Of a DNA stretch of 64,000 bases, positions 53,248 to 64,000 are shown piece after piece. The notes beneath the pieces are model-generated. The model did not search any database. It saw only the letters and a list, made by a program, of their open reading frames with translations, and was not told the DNA's origin. Source of the stretch: an uncultured Lachnospiraceae bacterium (lineage in GTDB: Bacteria > Bacillota > Clostridia > Lachnospirales > Lachnospiraceae); the NCBI GenBank assembly GCA_945919075.1, contig CAMEIX010000014.1, positions 1-64,000 of the forward strand. Reading direction: 5' to 3'. Numbering within the stretch: position 1 is the stretch's first letter; every line of letters begins with the position of its first letter. The position numbers and the translations under genes are program-made.

Positions 53248-55851
53248 TTATTCTTCTGTATTTTCCTCAGTCTCTTCTTTATAAGTTTTATCTTCGTCTT
53301 CGAAATCGGAATCATCCATTTCTGATTCACCAACTGCTTCAATTGCTTCATCGATTGTTTCAAATTCCTGATTTTCGCTTACGATTTTCTCACGTACCTT
53401 TGCAATCTGCGCTACTTTTACACCTTCATCCAGGTTTATAAGTTTAACACCGGAAGTAATTCTTCCAAGGTGGGAAACTTCTGCCACACGAATCTGAATG
53501 ATAATGCCTTCTGTGGTAATCATCATGATTTCATTGTCTTCATTTACCGCCTTGACACCGATGACATCACCTGTCTTTTCGGTAATTTTGTAGCATTTTA
53601 CACCCTTACCGCCACGCTTCTGAACCGTAAATTCATCCAGAACCGTACGTTTTCCGAGACCATTTTCAGATGCAATAAGAAGGGATTCTCCCTGAGTATT
53701 CAGCTGCATACCTACAATGCAGTCGCCATCGGACAAATTCATTCCGATAACACCCATGGAAGTACGCCCGGTTGCCCGCACATCAGTTTCCTTAAAACGG
53801 ATACACATACCAAATTTGGTAACTAAAAAGATTTCACTGTCCTTATCGGTAACTTTTACTTCAATCAGTTCATCATCTTCCCTTAGATTAATGGCAGCAA
53901 GACCATTTTTTCGCACATTGCTGTATTCCATAAGGGGAGTCTTCTTCGCAATACCGTTTTTGGTAATCATGAAAAGATTTTTATTTTCATCATAATTCCG
54001 AATGGGAATCATGGCAGTAATCTTCTCACCGGGATTTAAATTCAGAAGGTTAATAATGGCAGTTCCTCTTGCGGTTCTGCCGGCTTCCGGAATTTCATAA
54101 GCCTTTAACCTGTAAACTCTTCCCTGATTGGTAAAGAAATTCAGGTAATGATGAGTGGTTGTCATAAGAAGATCTTCTATATAATCCTCATCAATGGTCT
54201 GCATTCCCTTAATTCCGCGGCCTCCACGGTTCTGTGCACGGAAATTATCTACGGTCATACGCTTGATATAACCTAATTTTGTCATGGCAATAACGGTATT
54301 TCCTCTGGGAATTAAGTCTTCCATGGAAATATCAAATTCATCAATACCAATTTTACTTCTTCTGTCATCACCGAATTTATCAGCAATCGCAGTCATCTCT
54401 GTCTTAATGACTCCCAAAAGTAATTTTTCATCAGCAAGAATGGCTTTCAATTCTGCGATTTTTGCAAGCAGTTCTTTATGTTCATTCTCCAGTTTTTCTC
54501 TTTCCAATCCGGTCAGAGCACGAAGCCTCATATCCACGATTGCCTGAGCCTGTACATCGGTAAGAGCAAATCTTTCCATCAGGCGTTCTTTGGCTTCCTG
54601 TGTATTGGCACTGCTGCGGATAATGGAAATCACTTCATCGATATGATCAAGGGCAATCAGTAAACCCTGTAAAATATGGTCTCTTTCTTCTGCTTTATTG
54701 AGATCATATTTGGTTCTTCTGGTAACTACTTCCTTCTGGTGATCCAGATAGGCTTTTAACATATCTAATAGGTTCATAACTTTCGGCTCATTATTCACAA
54801 GAGCAAGCATAATGATACCAAAAGTATCCTGAAGCTGTGTATGCTTATAAAGATGATTTAATACGACATTGGCATTTACATCTTTACGAAGTTCAATTAC
54901 GACACGAATACCTTCACGGTTGGATTCATCACGAAGATCGGTAATGCCTTCGATTTTTTTCAGTTTAACCAGTTCCGCAATCTTCTGAATCAGATTTGCT
55001 TTGTTTACCATATAAGGAAGTTCGGTCACAATAATCTGATTTTTTCCGTTGGGAAGAGTTTCAATATTGGTAATAGCCCGGACTCTTACTTTGCCGCGGC
55101 CGGTTCGATATGCTTCTTCGCTGCCTCTGGTACCTAAAATAAGTCCACCTGTGGGAAAATCGGGTGCTTTTACAATTTCCAATACTTCATCAATTTCGGT
55201 TTCCCTGTTTTCATTGACTTTATTATCAATAATTTTAGCTACAGCTCCCACCACTTCCCGAAGATTATGAGGGGGAATATTGGTAGCCATACCTACTGCA
55301 ATACCGGTAGTACCGTTTACCAAAAGATTGGGATAACGGCTGGGAAGGACAACCGGCTCCTTCTCGGTTTCATCAAAGTTTGGTACAAAATCAACCGTAT
55401 CTTTGTTAATATCAGCCAGAAGTTCCATGGAAATCTTGGAAAGTCTTGCTTCGGTATAACGCATTGCCGCTGCACCGTCACCATCCATGGAACCAAAGTT
55501 TCCGTGACCGTCAACAAGAGGATACCTGAAGTTCCAGTCCTGCGCCATATTAACCAAAGCACCATAAATGGAACTGTCACCATGGGGGTGATATTTACCC
55601 ATTGTATCACCGACAATACGTGCACTTTTACGATGCGGCTTGTCGGGACCGTTATTTAATTCAATCATGGAATAAAGCACTCGTCTCTGAACCGGTTTCA
55701 AACCATCCCTTACATCAGGAAGTGCTCGCGCCGCAATTACACTCATAGCGTAATCAATGTAGCAGTTTTCCATGGTCTTTTTTAAATCGACTACATGAAT
55801 CTTATCATATTCTACTGCCTGGGGCTCATTATCAAAAATTTTGTCATCCAT
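53248..55851 (-). CDS. gyrA: DNA gyrase subunit A
   Basis: The 867-residue protein has the winged-helix breakage-reunion domain with catalytic Tyr in [12 protein letters not shown] and a C-terminal six-bladed wheel containing repeats such as [17 protein letters not shown] and QKRGGKGVK (the GyrA-box). The quinolone-region loop reads [13 protein letters not shown]: residue 97, equivalent to E. coli Asp87, is Gly. An acidic tail of about 45 residues ends it. It lies 23 bases after gyrB in the dnaN-yaaA-recF-gyrB-gyrA order. Confidence 0.97.
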   Translation of the reverse strand: MDDKIFDNEPQAVEYDKIHVVDLKKTMENCYIDYAMSVIAARALPDVRDGLKPVQRRVLYSMIELNNGPDKPHRKSARIVGDTMGKYHPHGDSSIYGALVNMAQDWNFRYPLVDGHGNFGSMDGDGAAAMRYTEARLSKISMELLADINKDTVDFVPNFDETEKEPVVLPSRYPNLLVNGTTGIAVGMATNIPPHNLREVVGAVAKIIDNKVNENRETEIDEVLEIVKAPDFPTGGLILGTRGSEEAYRTGRGKVRVRAITNIETLPNGKNQIIVTELPYMVNKANLIQKIAELVKLKKIEGITDLRDESNREGIRVVIELRKDVNANVVLNHLYKHTQLQDTFGIIMLALVNNEPKVMNLLDMLKAYLDHQKEVVTRRTKYDLNKAEERDHILQGLLIALDHIDEVISIIRSSANTQEAKERLMERFALTDVQAQAIVDMRLRALTGLEREKLENEHKELLAKIAELKAILADEKLLLGVIKTEMTAIADKFGDDRRSKIGIDEFDISMEDLIPRGNTVIAMTKLGYIKRMTVDNFRAQNRGGRGIKGMQTIDEDYIEDLLMTTTHHYLNFFTNQGRVYRLKAYEIPEAGRTARGTAIINLLNLNPGEKITAMIPIRNYDENKNLFMITKNGIAKKTPLMEYSNVRKNGLAAINLREDDELIEVKVTDKDSEIFLVTKFGMCIRFKETDVRATGRTSMGVIGMNLSDGDCIVGMQLNTQGESLLIASENGLGKRTVLDEFTVQKRGGKGVKCYKITEKTGDVIGVKAVNEDNEIMMITTEGIIIQIRVAEVSHLGRITSGVKLINLDEGVKVAQIAKVREKIVSENQEFETIDEAIEAVGESEMDDSDFEDEDKTYKEETEENTEE

Positions 55852-55874
55852 TTTCTATTTGACACCTTTCCGAA

Positions 55875-57980
<2,106 letters not shown>

Positions 57981-58025
57981 TTATCCTCCATTCCGCCGCG
58001 CAAGCGGCCGCGACTTTCGAAAATA

Positions 58026-59111
58026 TCAATTTTCTGAAGTCACAACACCATTTACAACCTTAAAAATCTTATTTACTTCAAATCTGTTATTTACAAACTC
58101 TTCCAAACCGGTACAGGTTATTATAGTCTGTATATCACCGATACTGTTTAAAAGATAATTCTGTCTGTTACTGTCAAGTTCTGATAAAACATCATCCAAT
58201 AAAAGAATCGGAGTGTCTTTCGTTATTTTTTTTACTAATTCAATTTCTGAAAGTTTCAAAGATAAAGCAGCAGTCCTCTGCTGGCCCTGGGAACCGTATT
58301 TTCTGATGTCAATCCCTTTATTCAGGAAAGAAAAATCATCCCTGTGGGGGCCTACCGTAGTCTGCTTTAACTTAATATCCCGATCCTGATTATGAAAAAG
58401 TTCTCTTTCAAAATCTTCAATCTTTACATCCGGCTCATAATCTATCATGATTTCTTCTTTGCCGCCGGACAACTTTTTATGAATATCAAATATGATTTCA
58501 TTTAATTGTTTAATAAATAATTCTCTTCTTTCAATGATTTTACTTCCGAAAGAAACAAGCTGGGAATCCCATATATTTAATGTTTCCCTTAGTTCAGGCT
58601 GAAAAGATATATCTTTTAACAATTTATTTCTCTGATTCACGATTTTGTTGTAGTGATTCAAATTATAAAGATAAAAATTGTCTAACTGACAAAGCTCCAT
58701 GTCCACAAATTTTCTTCTTTCCGCCGGACCATTTTTAATAATACTTAAATCCTCGGGAGAAAAAAATACAACATTACAAAGCCCAAGCAAATCTGCCGCC
58801 TTTTTGATTTTATTTCCATCAATGGCAATTCCCTTGGTTTTACTTTTTCGAAGATGCATATCCACTCTGGATTCAATCCCATCTCTTTCCACATAAGTAC
58901 GGATATGTGCTTCCTCTTTATTAAAATTTACAATTTCTTTGTCTTTACTGCTTTTGTGAGATTTTGTAGTGGCCGCTACATAAATTGCTTCCAGAATATT
59001 TGTCTTACCCTGGGCATTGTCCCCATATAAAATATTGGTTCCTTTGTCAAATTCCATGGTAAGGTATTCATAATTTCTGTAATCGGCCAGTTCCAGTCTT
59101 TTGATAATCAC
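58026..59111 (-). CDS. recF: DNA replication and repair protein RecF
   Basis: RecF helps load RecA at single-strand gaps. The 361-residue SMC-like ATPase has Walker A at 30-37 (GDNAQGKT), the ABC signature YGSQGQQRTAALSLK and Walker B ILLLDDVLSELD. It follows yaaA by five bases, as in Bacillus. Confidence 0.96.
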   Translation of the reverse strand: MIIKRLELADYRNYEYLTMEFDKGTNILYGDNAQGKTNILEAIYVAATTKSHKSSKDKEIVNFNKEEAHIRTYVERDGIESRVDMHLRKSKTKGIAIDGNKIKKAADLLGLCNVVFFSPEDLSIIKNGPAERRKFVDMELCQLDNFYLYNLNHYNKIVNQRNKLLKDISFQPELRETLNIWDSQLVSFGSKIIERRELFIKQLNEIIFDIHKKLSGGKEEIMIDYEPDVKIEDFERELFHNQDRDIKLKQTTVGPHRDDFSFLNKGIDIRKYGSQGQQRTAALSLKLSEIELVKKITKDTPILLLDDVLSELDSNRQNYLLNSIGDIQTIITCTGLEEFVNNRFEVNKIFKVVNGVVTSEN

Positions 59112-59116
59112 GGAAT

Positions 59117-59329
59117 TTACCCTTTACATATCTTTATTTTATGACCTTCAAATTCCACAATACTTCCATCGTATAATTTTCTGCCACGGCGTTCTTCCAC
59201 TTCACCATCTACTTTAACAAGCCCGTCCTGGATTGTAAATTTGGCATCAACGCCTGATTCACACAAACCGGCAGCCTTAAGTGCCTGTCCTAATTTAATA
59301 AATTCATCTCTTATAGTAAGAGTTTCCAT
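59117..59329 (-). CDS. yaaA: S4-domain protein YaaA (RlbA)
   Basis: A 70-residue S4-like RNA-binding protein (IKLGQALKAAGLCESGVDAK, VDGEVEERRGRKLYDG) found between dnaN and recF in most Firmicutes. It is thought to act in ribosome or RNA processes. It begins 101 bases after dnaN and directly precedes recF. Confidence 0.9.
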   Translation of the reverse strand: METLTIRDEFIKLGQALKAAGLCESGVDAKFTIQDGLVKVDGEVEERRGRKLYDGSIVEFEGHKIKICKG

Positions 59330-59368
59330 AATTTGCCTTTCCTTAAAAGGAACATCGGCCCATTTAAA

Positions 59369-59383
59369 TTTGCCTTCGGCAAA
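59369..59383 (-). terminator. Small hairpin between dnaN and yaaA
   Basis: TTTGCC (59369-59374) pairs with GGCAAA (59378-59383) around a TTC loop. On the minus strand AATTTAAAT follows. It is a weak terminator or attenuator candidate in the 101-base gap. Confidence 0.4.
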
Positions 59384-59430
59384 GGGTCGACGCTACATGA
59401 TAAGTTTTATTTGAAAAATTATCACAATTC

Positions 59431-60540
59431 TTAGCTTACGGTTGTAAAATTAACAGGAAGAATCAGATAAATATAACTTTCTTCCGCATTCTTAATAAAG
59501 CAGGGAGCCTTCGGATTTACCAGATAAATTTCAATTTCTTCATCATCAATAACGCGAAGCGCGTCTATTAAGAATTTAGGATTAAATCCGATCATAATAT
59601 CCTTACCGCTTTTTTCAATATCAATGTCTTCATTCATACTTCCGACAATGGAATTAATTTTAAGTTCCATGGAATCATCGGTAATATTTATGATAATTGG
59701 TTTCTTATCACCTTCTTTTACAAGAAGGGTTGCTCTGTCAATACAGCTTAAAAATTCCTTCTTGTTGATTTTAACCTTTGTCTCATAGTCACTGGAAAGC
59801 ATCTGCTCAATCTTAAAATATTCCCCTTCAATCAGTCGGGAAACAACAACGGTATTATCAAACTCAAATAAAATGTGTTTCTGGGTAAAGAAAATATTCA
59901 CATCTTTGTCTGCATCACCGGGTAAAATCTTACTGATTTCATTTAAGGTCTTTCCGGGAACCACTACCTTCTTAGGCTCATAAGAATCCTTTAATTCAAT
60001 CTTTCTGATGGAAATACGATGTCCGTCCAAAGAAACCACTTTAAGAGTGGAACCATTAATATCAAAAAGTTCACCTGTCATAAGTTTATTATTGTCATTA
60101 TCGGCAATGGAGAAAATGGTCTGTCGAACAACTTCTTTCAATGTAAACTGGGAAACAATCACACTGTCGTTTCTCTCAATGTTGGGAAGATAGGAAAAGT
60201 CTTCTCCTGATTTTCCTATAATGTTAAATTTAGATTTTTCACAGGTAATGGTAGTTTTCAGATTAGCATCTGTTTCAATGGTAATATCACTGTCAGGAAG
60301 CTTTCTTACAATATCAAGGAAAATCTTAGCATCCAGTGCAATCATACCCTTTTCTACAATTTCACCTTCGATAACTGTTTCAATTCCAAGTTCCATATCA
60401 TTTGCGGTAAGTTTAATAATACCATTATTTGCATCAATTAAAATACACTCCAGAATGGACATGGTGGTTTTATTGGGTACCGCTTTTGAAACAGTCTGAA
60501 CACCGTTTACAAGATTAGATTTAGGACAAATAAGCTTCAT
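59431..60540 (-). CDS. dnaN: DNA polymerase III beta sliding clamp
   Basis: The 369-residue clamp has three similar domains, starting MKLICPKSNLVNGVQTVSKAVPNK and ending in the family's YLILPVNF-like end. It encircles DNA and tethers polymerase and many partners. Its promoter lies in the dnaA-dnaN gap (extended -10 at 60658-60666). Confidence 0.97.
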   Translation of the reverse strand: MKLICPKSNLVNGVQTVSKAVPNKTTMSILECILIDANNGIIKLTANDMELGIETVIEGEIVEKGMIALDAKIFLDIVRKLPDSDITIETDANLKTTITCEKSKFNIIGKSGEDFSYLPNIERNDSVIVSQFTLKEVVRQTIFSIADNDNNKLMTGELFDINGSTLKVVSLDGHRISIRKIELKDSYEPKKVVVPGKTLNEISKILPGDADKDVNIFFTQKHILFEFDNTVVVSRLIEGEYFKIEQMLSSDYETKVKINKKEFLSCIDRATLLVKEGDKKPIIINITDDSMELKINSIVGSMNEDIDIEKSGKDIMIGFNPKFLIDALRVIDDEEIEIYLVNPKAPCFIKNAEESYIYLILPVNFTTVS

Positions 60541-60657
60541 TGTGTATAACTCCCTTCATGTGAAAATTAAGATTTTATCCTGCGCGTAAATATATAAATA
60601 AATAATTATTTAGAAGAATTAGTATTAATAACTGTTGATAAGTGTAAAACCTAATAT

Positions 60658-60666
60658 ATTATAGCA
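60658..60666 (-). promoter_or_regulatory. Extended -10 promoter of dnaN
   Basis: On the minus strand TGC-TATAAT without a clear -35 box, about 120 bases before dnaN. Non-consensus DnaA boxes lie close by (TATGGATAA 60718-60726 and TTTTCCACA 60735-60743). Confidence 0.5.
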
Positions 60667-60717
60667 TTTTTCTAACAAAAATGATAGTAATATATGGTGG
60701 AAAACTTGAAAAAACAT

Positions 60718-60743
60718 TATGGATAACTTTAAGGTTTTCCACA
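60718..60743. other. DnaA boxes in the dnaA-dnaN gap (possible oriC2)
   Basis: Two nine-base elements, each one base away from the TTATCCACA consensus, lie in opposite orientation (60718-60726 minus sense, 60735-60743 plus sense) immediately after the dnaA stop. Confidence 0.55.
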
Positions 60744-60751
60744 TCCTTTTT

Positions 60752-62113
60752 TTAAGAGGGAATGAGTTTCTTCTTTATTATATCTACTTTATTTTTGAGT
60801 TCTTCGTCTGTTTTCAACTTATCCGCAATTTTATCCACACCGTGCATAACGGTAGTGTGATCTTTTTTTCCAAGGAATTTACCTATGTTATCCAAAGAAA
60901 GATCCGTCAATTGCCTGCAAAGGTACATAACAATCTGCCTTGGCAAAGCAAATTCTTCATTTCTCTTTTTGGAAATAATATCCTCGGGCTTAATTCCAAA
61001 ATGTTCAGATACTACATTAATAATAAGGGTAGCTGTAATTTCCTTTGGCTTGTCCGGGGAAATAATATCTTTCAGGGCTTCCTCTGCAAGTGCAAGAGAA
61101 GGATTTACCTTATTTAACTTGGAAAAGGCAATAATCTTATTAAAGGCTCCTTCCAGCTCCCGGATATTGGATTTGATATTATTTGCAATATAAGTAATAA
61201 TTTCTTCGTCAATCTTAATATCGCAGGTTTCCGCTTTTTTAAGTAAGATAGCCATCCTGGTTTCGTAATCCGGGGACTGAATATCTGCAATAAGACCCAT
61301 TTCAAAACGGGAACGGAATCTTTCGTCCAATGTTTCCATTTCTTTCGGAGGTTTATCTGAGGAAATAATAATCTGTTTGCCTGCAGAATGAAGTACGTTG
61401 AAGGTATGGAAAAACTCTTCCTGGGTACTGTCTTTACCAATAATGAATTGTACATCATCTACCATGAGTACATCTACAGTCCTGTATTTATCACGAAGTT
61501 TCGTCATAGCCTGAGCATTACCGCTTCGGATGGAATCAATTACTTCATTGGTAAATTCCTCGGAAGTAACATACAAAACCTTAAAATCATTATTCTGCTG
61601 TAAAATGTAATGACCGATGGAATGCATAAGGTGGGTCTTTCCAAGACCTGCTCCTCCGTAAATATAGAGAGGATTATAAACCTTTCCGGGTGTTTCTGCC
61701 ACCGCAAGGGATGCAGAATGGGCAAATTTATTGTTACTGCCTACTACAAAAGTATCAAAATTATATTTCGGATTTAAATTAGCTGCTTCGTAATTAATAT
61801 TGAAAGCCGGTTTAACAGCGGGTATTTCTTCACCGGACTTTAAAGTAACGGTTTCTTTTTCCGTAATAAAAGATACCGAATAATCATGTTCGAACAATTC
61901 GGAAATGGTTACCTGAAAAAACTCCTTATATTTTGAAGAAATATAATCTGCCACATTTGCTTTTTCATTCGGAATAAGAATGTATACAATATCATCCTTG
62001 ACACAGTATTCATTCAGTGGCTGAATCCATGTTTTAAAAGAAATATCGGTAAGACCATATTCCTTTCTCACGGTTTCAATTATTTCATTCCATCTTTCTT
62101 TGATTATATCCAT
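60752..62113 (-). CDS. dnaA: Chromosomal replication initiator DnaA
   Basis: The 453-residue protein has domain I (1-80), a short linker, the AAA+ domain with Walker A GGAGLGKT at 153-160 and Walker B VLMVDDVQF, and the C-terminal DNA-binding domain with the DnaA signature around GKKDHTTVMHGVDKI. It binds the DnaA boxes in the adjacent 62203-62446 region and starts replication. The ribosome site is weak (AGG about eight bases upstream), typical for dnaA. Confidence 0.98.
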   Translation of the reverse strand: MDIIKERWNEIIETVRKEYGLTDISFKTWIQPLNEYCVKDDIVYILIPNEKANVADYISSKYKEFFQVTISELFEHDYSVSFITEKETVTLKSGEEIPAVKPAFNINYEAANLNPKYNFDTFVVGSNNKFAHSASLAVAETPGKVYNPLYIYGGAGLGKTHLMHSIGHYILQQNNDFKVLYVTSEEFTNEVIDSIRSGNAQAMTKLRDKYRTVDVLMVDDVQFIIGKDSTQEEFFHTFNVLHSAGKQIIISSDKPPKEMETLDERFRSRFEMGLIADIQSPDYETRMAILLKKAETCDIKIDEEIITYIANNIKSNIRELEGAFNKIIAFSKLNKVNPSLALAEEALKDIISPDKPKEITATLIINVVSEHFGIKPEDIISKKRNEEFALPRQIVMYLCRQLTDLSLDNIGKFLGKKDHTTVMHGVDKIADKLKTDEELKNKVDIIKKKLIPS

Positions 62114-62154
62114 TGTTAATACCTAAACCTTTCCGCAAAGTTCCCTTATTTACC

Positions 62155-62183
62155 ATAATAATATATATATTGAAATTATTCAA
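62155..62183 (-). promoter_or_regulatory. Promoter of dnaA
   Basis: On the minus strand TTGAAT (62178-62183), a 17-base spacer and TATTAT (62155-62160). A perfect DnaA box lies 19 bases upstream at 62203, well placed for autoregulation. Confidence 0.72.
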
Positions 62184-62202
62184 ATGAAAAATGGACAGAA
62201 AA

Positions 62203-62446
62203 TTATCCACAATTTGTTGATAACTTTGTTTACAAGTTAACATATTTTGAGTTTTTAATTATAATAATGTTGATAATTAAAAAAATTGTGGATAAATCAT
62301 AAAATATGTATTTTATATAAAATTTGAGTAAAATTGTGGATTTATAAACATAAAAATCACAAATAAATATATAGTTATCCACATTTTATACACAAATTGT
62401 GGATTATATTATGTAAATGGATAATTTAAAAATTTTATGTGGATAA
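62203..62446. other. Chromosomal replication origin (oriC), dnaA-rpmH region
   Basis: The extremely AT-rich gap between dnaA and rpmH contains perfect DnaA boxes at 62203-62211 (+), 62287-62295 (-), 62375-62383 (+) and 62438-62446 (-). One-mismatch boxes lie at 62386-62394 (+) and 62398-62406 (-), and a two-mismatch box at 62335-62343 (-). The tight cluster 62375-62446 has four boxes in about 70 bases. Gene direction flips here, leftward before and rightward after, as expected at a bidirectional origin. Confidence 0.93.
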
Positions 62447-62488
62447 CTCTCAAAAAATTTTTTTATTGTAAAAAAAGCCTTATTTTGC

Positions 62489-62517
62489 TTGACATTGCGG
62501 ATGATTTACATTACAAT
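62489..62517 (+). promoter_or_regulatory. Promoter of rpmH-rnpA
   Basis: TTGACA (62489-62494), a 17-base spacer and TACAAT (62512-62517), about 77 bases before the rpmH ATG. Confidence 0.85.
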
Positions 62518-62593
62518 CAATATGCTATTTTCCAATAATATGACTATAAGAATGCCTTTATATATAAGGTCAGATAAGAGGAGGTGTAGAAGC

Positions 62594-62728
62594 ATGAAAA
62601 TGACATTCCAGCCTAAGAAAAGATCAAGAGCAAAGGTTCATGGATTCAGATCCAGAATGAGTACTCCCGGCGGAAGAAAAGTTTTAGCAGCAAGACGTGC
62701 AAAAGGTAGACATAAAATATCCGCATAG
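62594..62728 (+). CDS. rpmH: 50S ribosomal protein L34
   Basis: A 44-residue, very basic protein with the L34 pattern [47 protein letters not shown] lies upstream of ATG 62594; the in-frame extension back to 62489 is not coding. It is the first gene to the right of oriC and heads the rpmH-rnpA-yidD-yidC run. Confidence 0.98.
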   Translation: MKMTFQPKKRSRAKVHGFRSRMSTPGGRKVLAARRAKGRHKISA

Positions 62729-62752
62729 GTCACAGTGATGTGACCTTTTTTT
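62727..62752 (+). terminator. Terminator/attenuator between rpmH and rnpA
   Basis: AGGTCACA (62727-62734) pairs with TGTGACCT (62739-62746), followed by seven T. It overlaps the rpmH stop codon and should give more L34 than RnpA transcript. Confidence 0.9.
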
Positions 62753-62789
62753 CTCTTATAAACCAATTATTGGTTAGAAAGAGGTAATT

Positions 62790-63134
62790 ATGCAGTTTTC
62801 GGAATCATTAAAGAAAAATCACCAGTTTCTGTTTGTATATAAAAACGGAAGATCCCGTGCGAACAAATACCTTGTAATGTATGTAAAGGAAAATGGCCTT
62901 GGTATTAACAGAATCGGAATCAGTGTGAGTAAAAAAGTAGGTAACAGTATTGTAAGACATCGTGTTACCAGATTAGTGAGAGAAAGTTACAGATTACATG
63001 AAAACATATTCAATAGTGGTTTGGATATGGTAATCGTCGCAAGAAAAGAAGCAGCAGAGGTTGGATTTTATGAAATTGAAAGTGCGCTGCTTCATTTGTC
63101 AAAATTACATCAGGTAATTAAAATCTATCTATGA
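62790..63134 (+). CDS. rnpA: Ribonuclease P protein component
   Basis: The 114-residue protein has the RnpA signature [20 protein letters not shown] with the RNR-like region, plus the AGKKEAAE-like basic part. It supports the RNase P RNA in 5' maturation of tRNA. GAGG precedes the ATG, and it overlaps yidD by four bases. Confidence 0.96.
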   Translation: MQFSESLKKNHQFLFVYKNGRSRANKYLVMYVKENGLGINRIGISVSKKVGNSIVRHRVTRLVRESYRLHENIFNSGLDMVIVARKEAAEVGFYEIESALLHLSKLHQVIKIYL

Positions 63135-63340
63135 AAAAAATAATGATTGGCTTAATAAAATTTTACAGGAAATATATTTCTCCCCTAAAGCACACCAAAT
63201 GTCCTTATTGTCCGACATGCTCCCAATATGGATTGGAAGCCATTGAAAAATATGGTGCTTTAAAAGGAGGAGCTCTTTGTGCCTGGAGGATTCTCAGATG
63301 CAATCCTTTTTCAAAGGGAGGATATGATCCTGTTCCTTAA
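63131..63340 (+). CDS. yidD: Membrane protein insertion efficiency factor YidD
   Basis: A 69-residue YidD protein: [54 protein letters not shown], with the three conserved cysteines. It aids YidC-dependent insertion. ATGA overlap with rnpA and position before yidC are typical. Confidence 0.96.
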   Translation: MKKIMIGLIKFYRKYISPLKHTKCPYCPTCSQYGLEAIEKYGALKGGALCAWRILRCNPFSKGGYDPVP

Positions 63341-63363
63341 TTTTATTTGTAGAAAGGAAAAAG

Positions 63364-64000
63364 ATGACAAGTATTTTACTTAGTTGTGATAGTTTTCCGG
63401 TATTTAAGCAGGTAGCCTGGATACTTGGAATTATTATGAATGCAATTTTTGAATTGCTTAATTTAATAGGAATTCCTAATATTGGACTTGCTATTATACT
63501 TTTTACTATTTTAGTTTATTTACTTATGATGCCGCTTACCATTAAGCAGCAGAAATTCTCTAAGTTATCTGCAAAAATGAATCCTGAAATTCAGGCGATT
63601 CAGAATAAATATAAGAATCGTAAGGATACAGATTCCCAGATGCAGATGAATACGGAAGTTCAGGCGGTTTATGCGAAATATGGAGTATCTCCTTCCGGTA
63701 GCTGTTTGCAGTTGCTCATTCAAATGCCTATTTTATTTTCTCTTTATTCTGTTATCAACAGAATGCCTCATTATGTAAATAAATTAGGCGAAGCTTTCAA
63801 TGCACTGGTTAGTTCCATCCGTTCAAGTAATCTGATGGAAAATCTTTACAATGAAGTACCGAAACTTTCTACCTATGTAAAAGATATTGCCAATGTAGAT
63901 GATGTTACTTTGATTGATGCTCTTAACAGAGTGGATTTTTCTGATGTTGCCGCTTTTGCAGAACAGCATGGAATTACAGAAGGTATTGCAGATATCGAAA
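63364..64000 (+). CDS. yidC: Membrane protein insertase YidC/OxaA, 3' end beyond the window
   Basis: From ATG 63364 (AGAAAGG upstream) the frame is open to the window's end, 212 codons. It encodes an N-terminal hydrophobic segment, the LLMMPLTIKQQKFSKLSAKMNPEI region before a cytosolic helical hairpin with NKYKNRKD, and CLQLLIQMPILFSLYSVI, a YidC core helix. The MPLTIKQ and PILFALY-type segments identify the family. It inserts membrane proteins with or after SecYEG. Partial at the right edge. Confidence 0.93.
   Translation, partial: MTSILLSCDSFPVFKQVAWILGIIMNAIFELLNLIGIPNIGLAIILFTILVYLLMMPLTIKQQKFSKLSAKMNPEIQAIQNKYKNRKDTDSQMQMNTEVQAVYAKYGVSPSGSCLQLLIQMPILFSLYSVINRMPHYVNKLGEAFNALVSSIRSSNLMENLYNEVPKLSTYVKDIANVDDVTLIDALNRVDFSDVAAFAEQHGITEGIADIE

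Noticed and set aside
57985-58012. GC-rich hairpin between recF and gyrB as a terminator
   Set aside because: The stem GCCGC/GCGGC is short, has no U-run on the minus strand and lies just before the gyrB ribosome site.

Overview
The window looks like a Lachnospiraceae (Clostridia) chromosome at its replication origin. The right end carries the Firmicutes origin block dnaN-dnaA-oriC-rpmH-rnpA-yidD-yidC, with yaaA, recF, gyrB and gyrA to the left. Other Clostridia marks are DapL-type lysine synthesis, a leucine T-box, the yabP-yabQ-divIC-spoIIE-tilS-hpt-ftsH neighbourhood, a CotS-like kinase and tRNA genes without encoded CCA. The family assignment is inferred from gene content and protein style. 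Left of oriC almost every gene lies on the minus strand, which is leading-strand orientation for a fork moving left from about 62.3 kb. The few plus-strand genes there are head-on to replication.

Layout. 0-9.8 kb: an HTH remnant, dapL, mtnN-luxS (activated methyl cycle), a DHH phosphoesterase, a PurF paralogue lacking the N-terminal Cys, a small membrane protein overlapping an orphan DNA methyltransferase, a decayed HigB/HigA-type toxin-antitoxin pair between two near-identical terminator repeats, and leuA under a Leu T-box. 9.85-18.8 kb: a signalling region with a 1294-residue protein (LacI-type ligand domain, degenerate GGDEF, intact EAL, C-terminal beta-solenoid), three small membrane proteins downstream (two with zinc ribbons), a chemoreceptor and an HD phosphodiesterase. 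18.9-26.9 kb: a GC-rich palindromic element, tRNA-Leu and tRNA-Tyr, a GH13 amylase, ftsH-hpt-tilS and a membrane-less SpoIIE phosphatase.

26.9-42.6 kb: divIC, yabQ, yabP, rqcP and hup; then mazG, a PEGA lipoprotein, a CotS-like protein, the CCA-adding enzyme, two tandem membrane-anchored propeller-like paralogues (one with a zinc ribbon) and the salvage genes cdd-deoC-deoD; then two plus-strand HAD phosphatases, pyrG and an ECF transporter S component. 42.6-51.9 kb: a ten-gene Mrp/Mbh-like cation antiporter operon with four large antiporter-type subunits. 52-64 kb: a two-span membrane protein and the gyrase/origin block, ending inside yidC.

The regions least explained by known biology are the EAL/beta-solenoid operon with its zinc-ribbon membrane partners, the propeller paralogue pair and the unusual antiporter subunit set. 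The rest is mostly conserved housekeeping with local oddities: the toxin deletion, a 21-bp-spacer spoIIE promoter, the missing PurF nucleophile and an acidic insert in GyrB.
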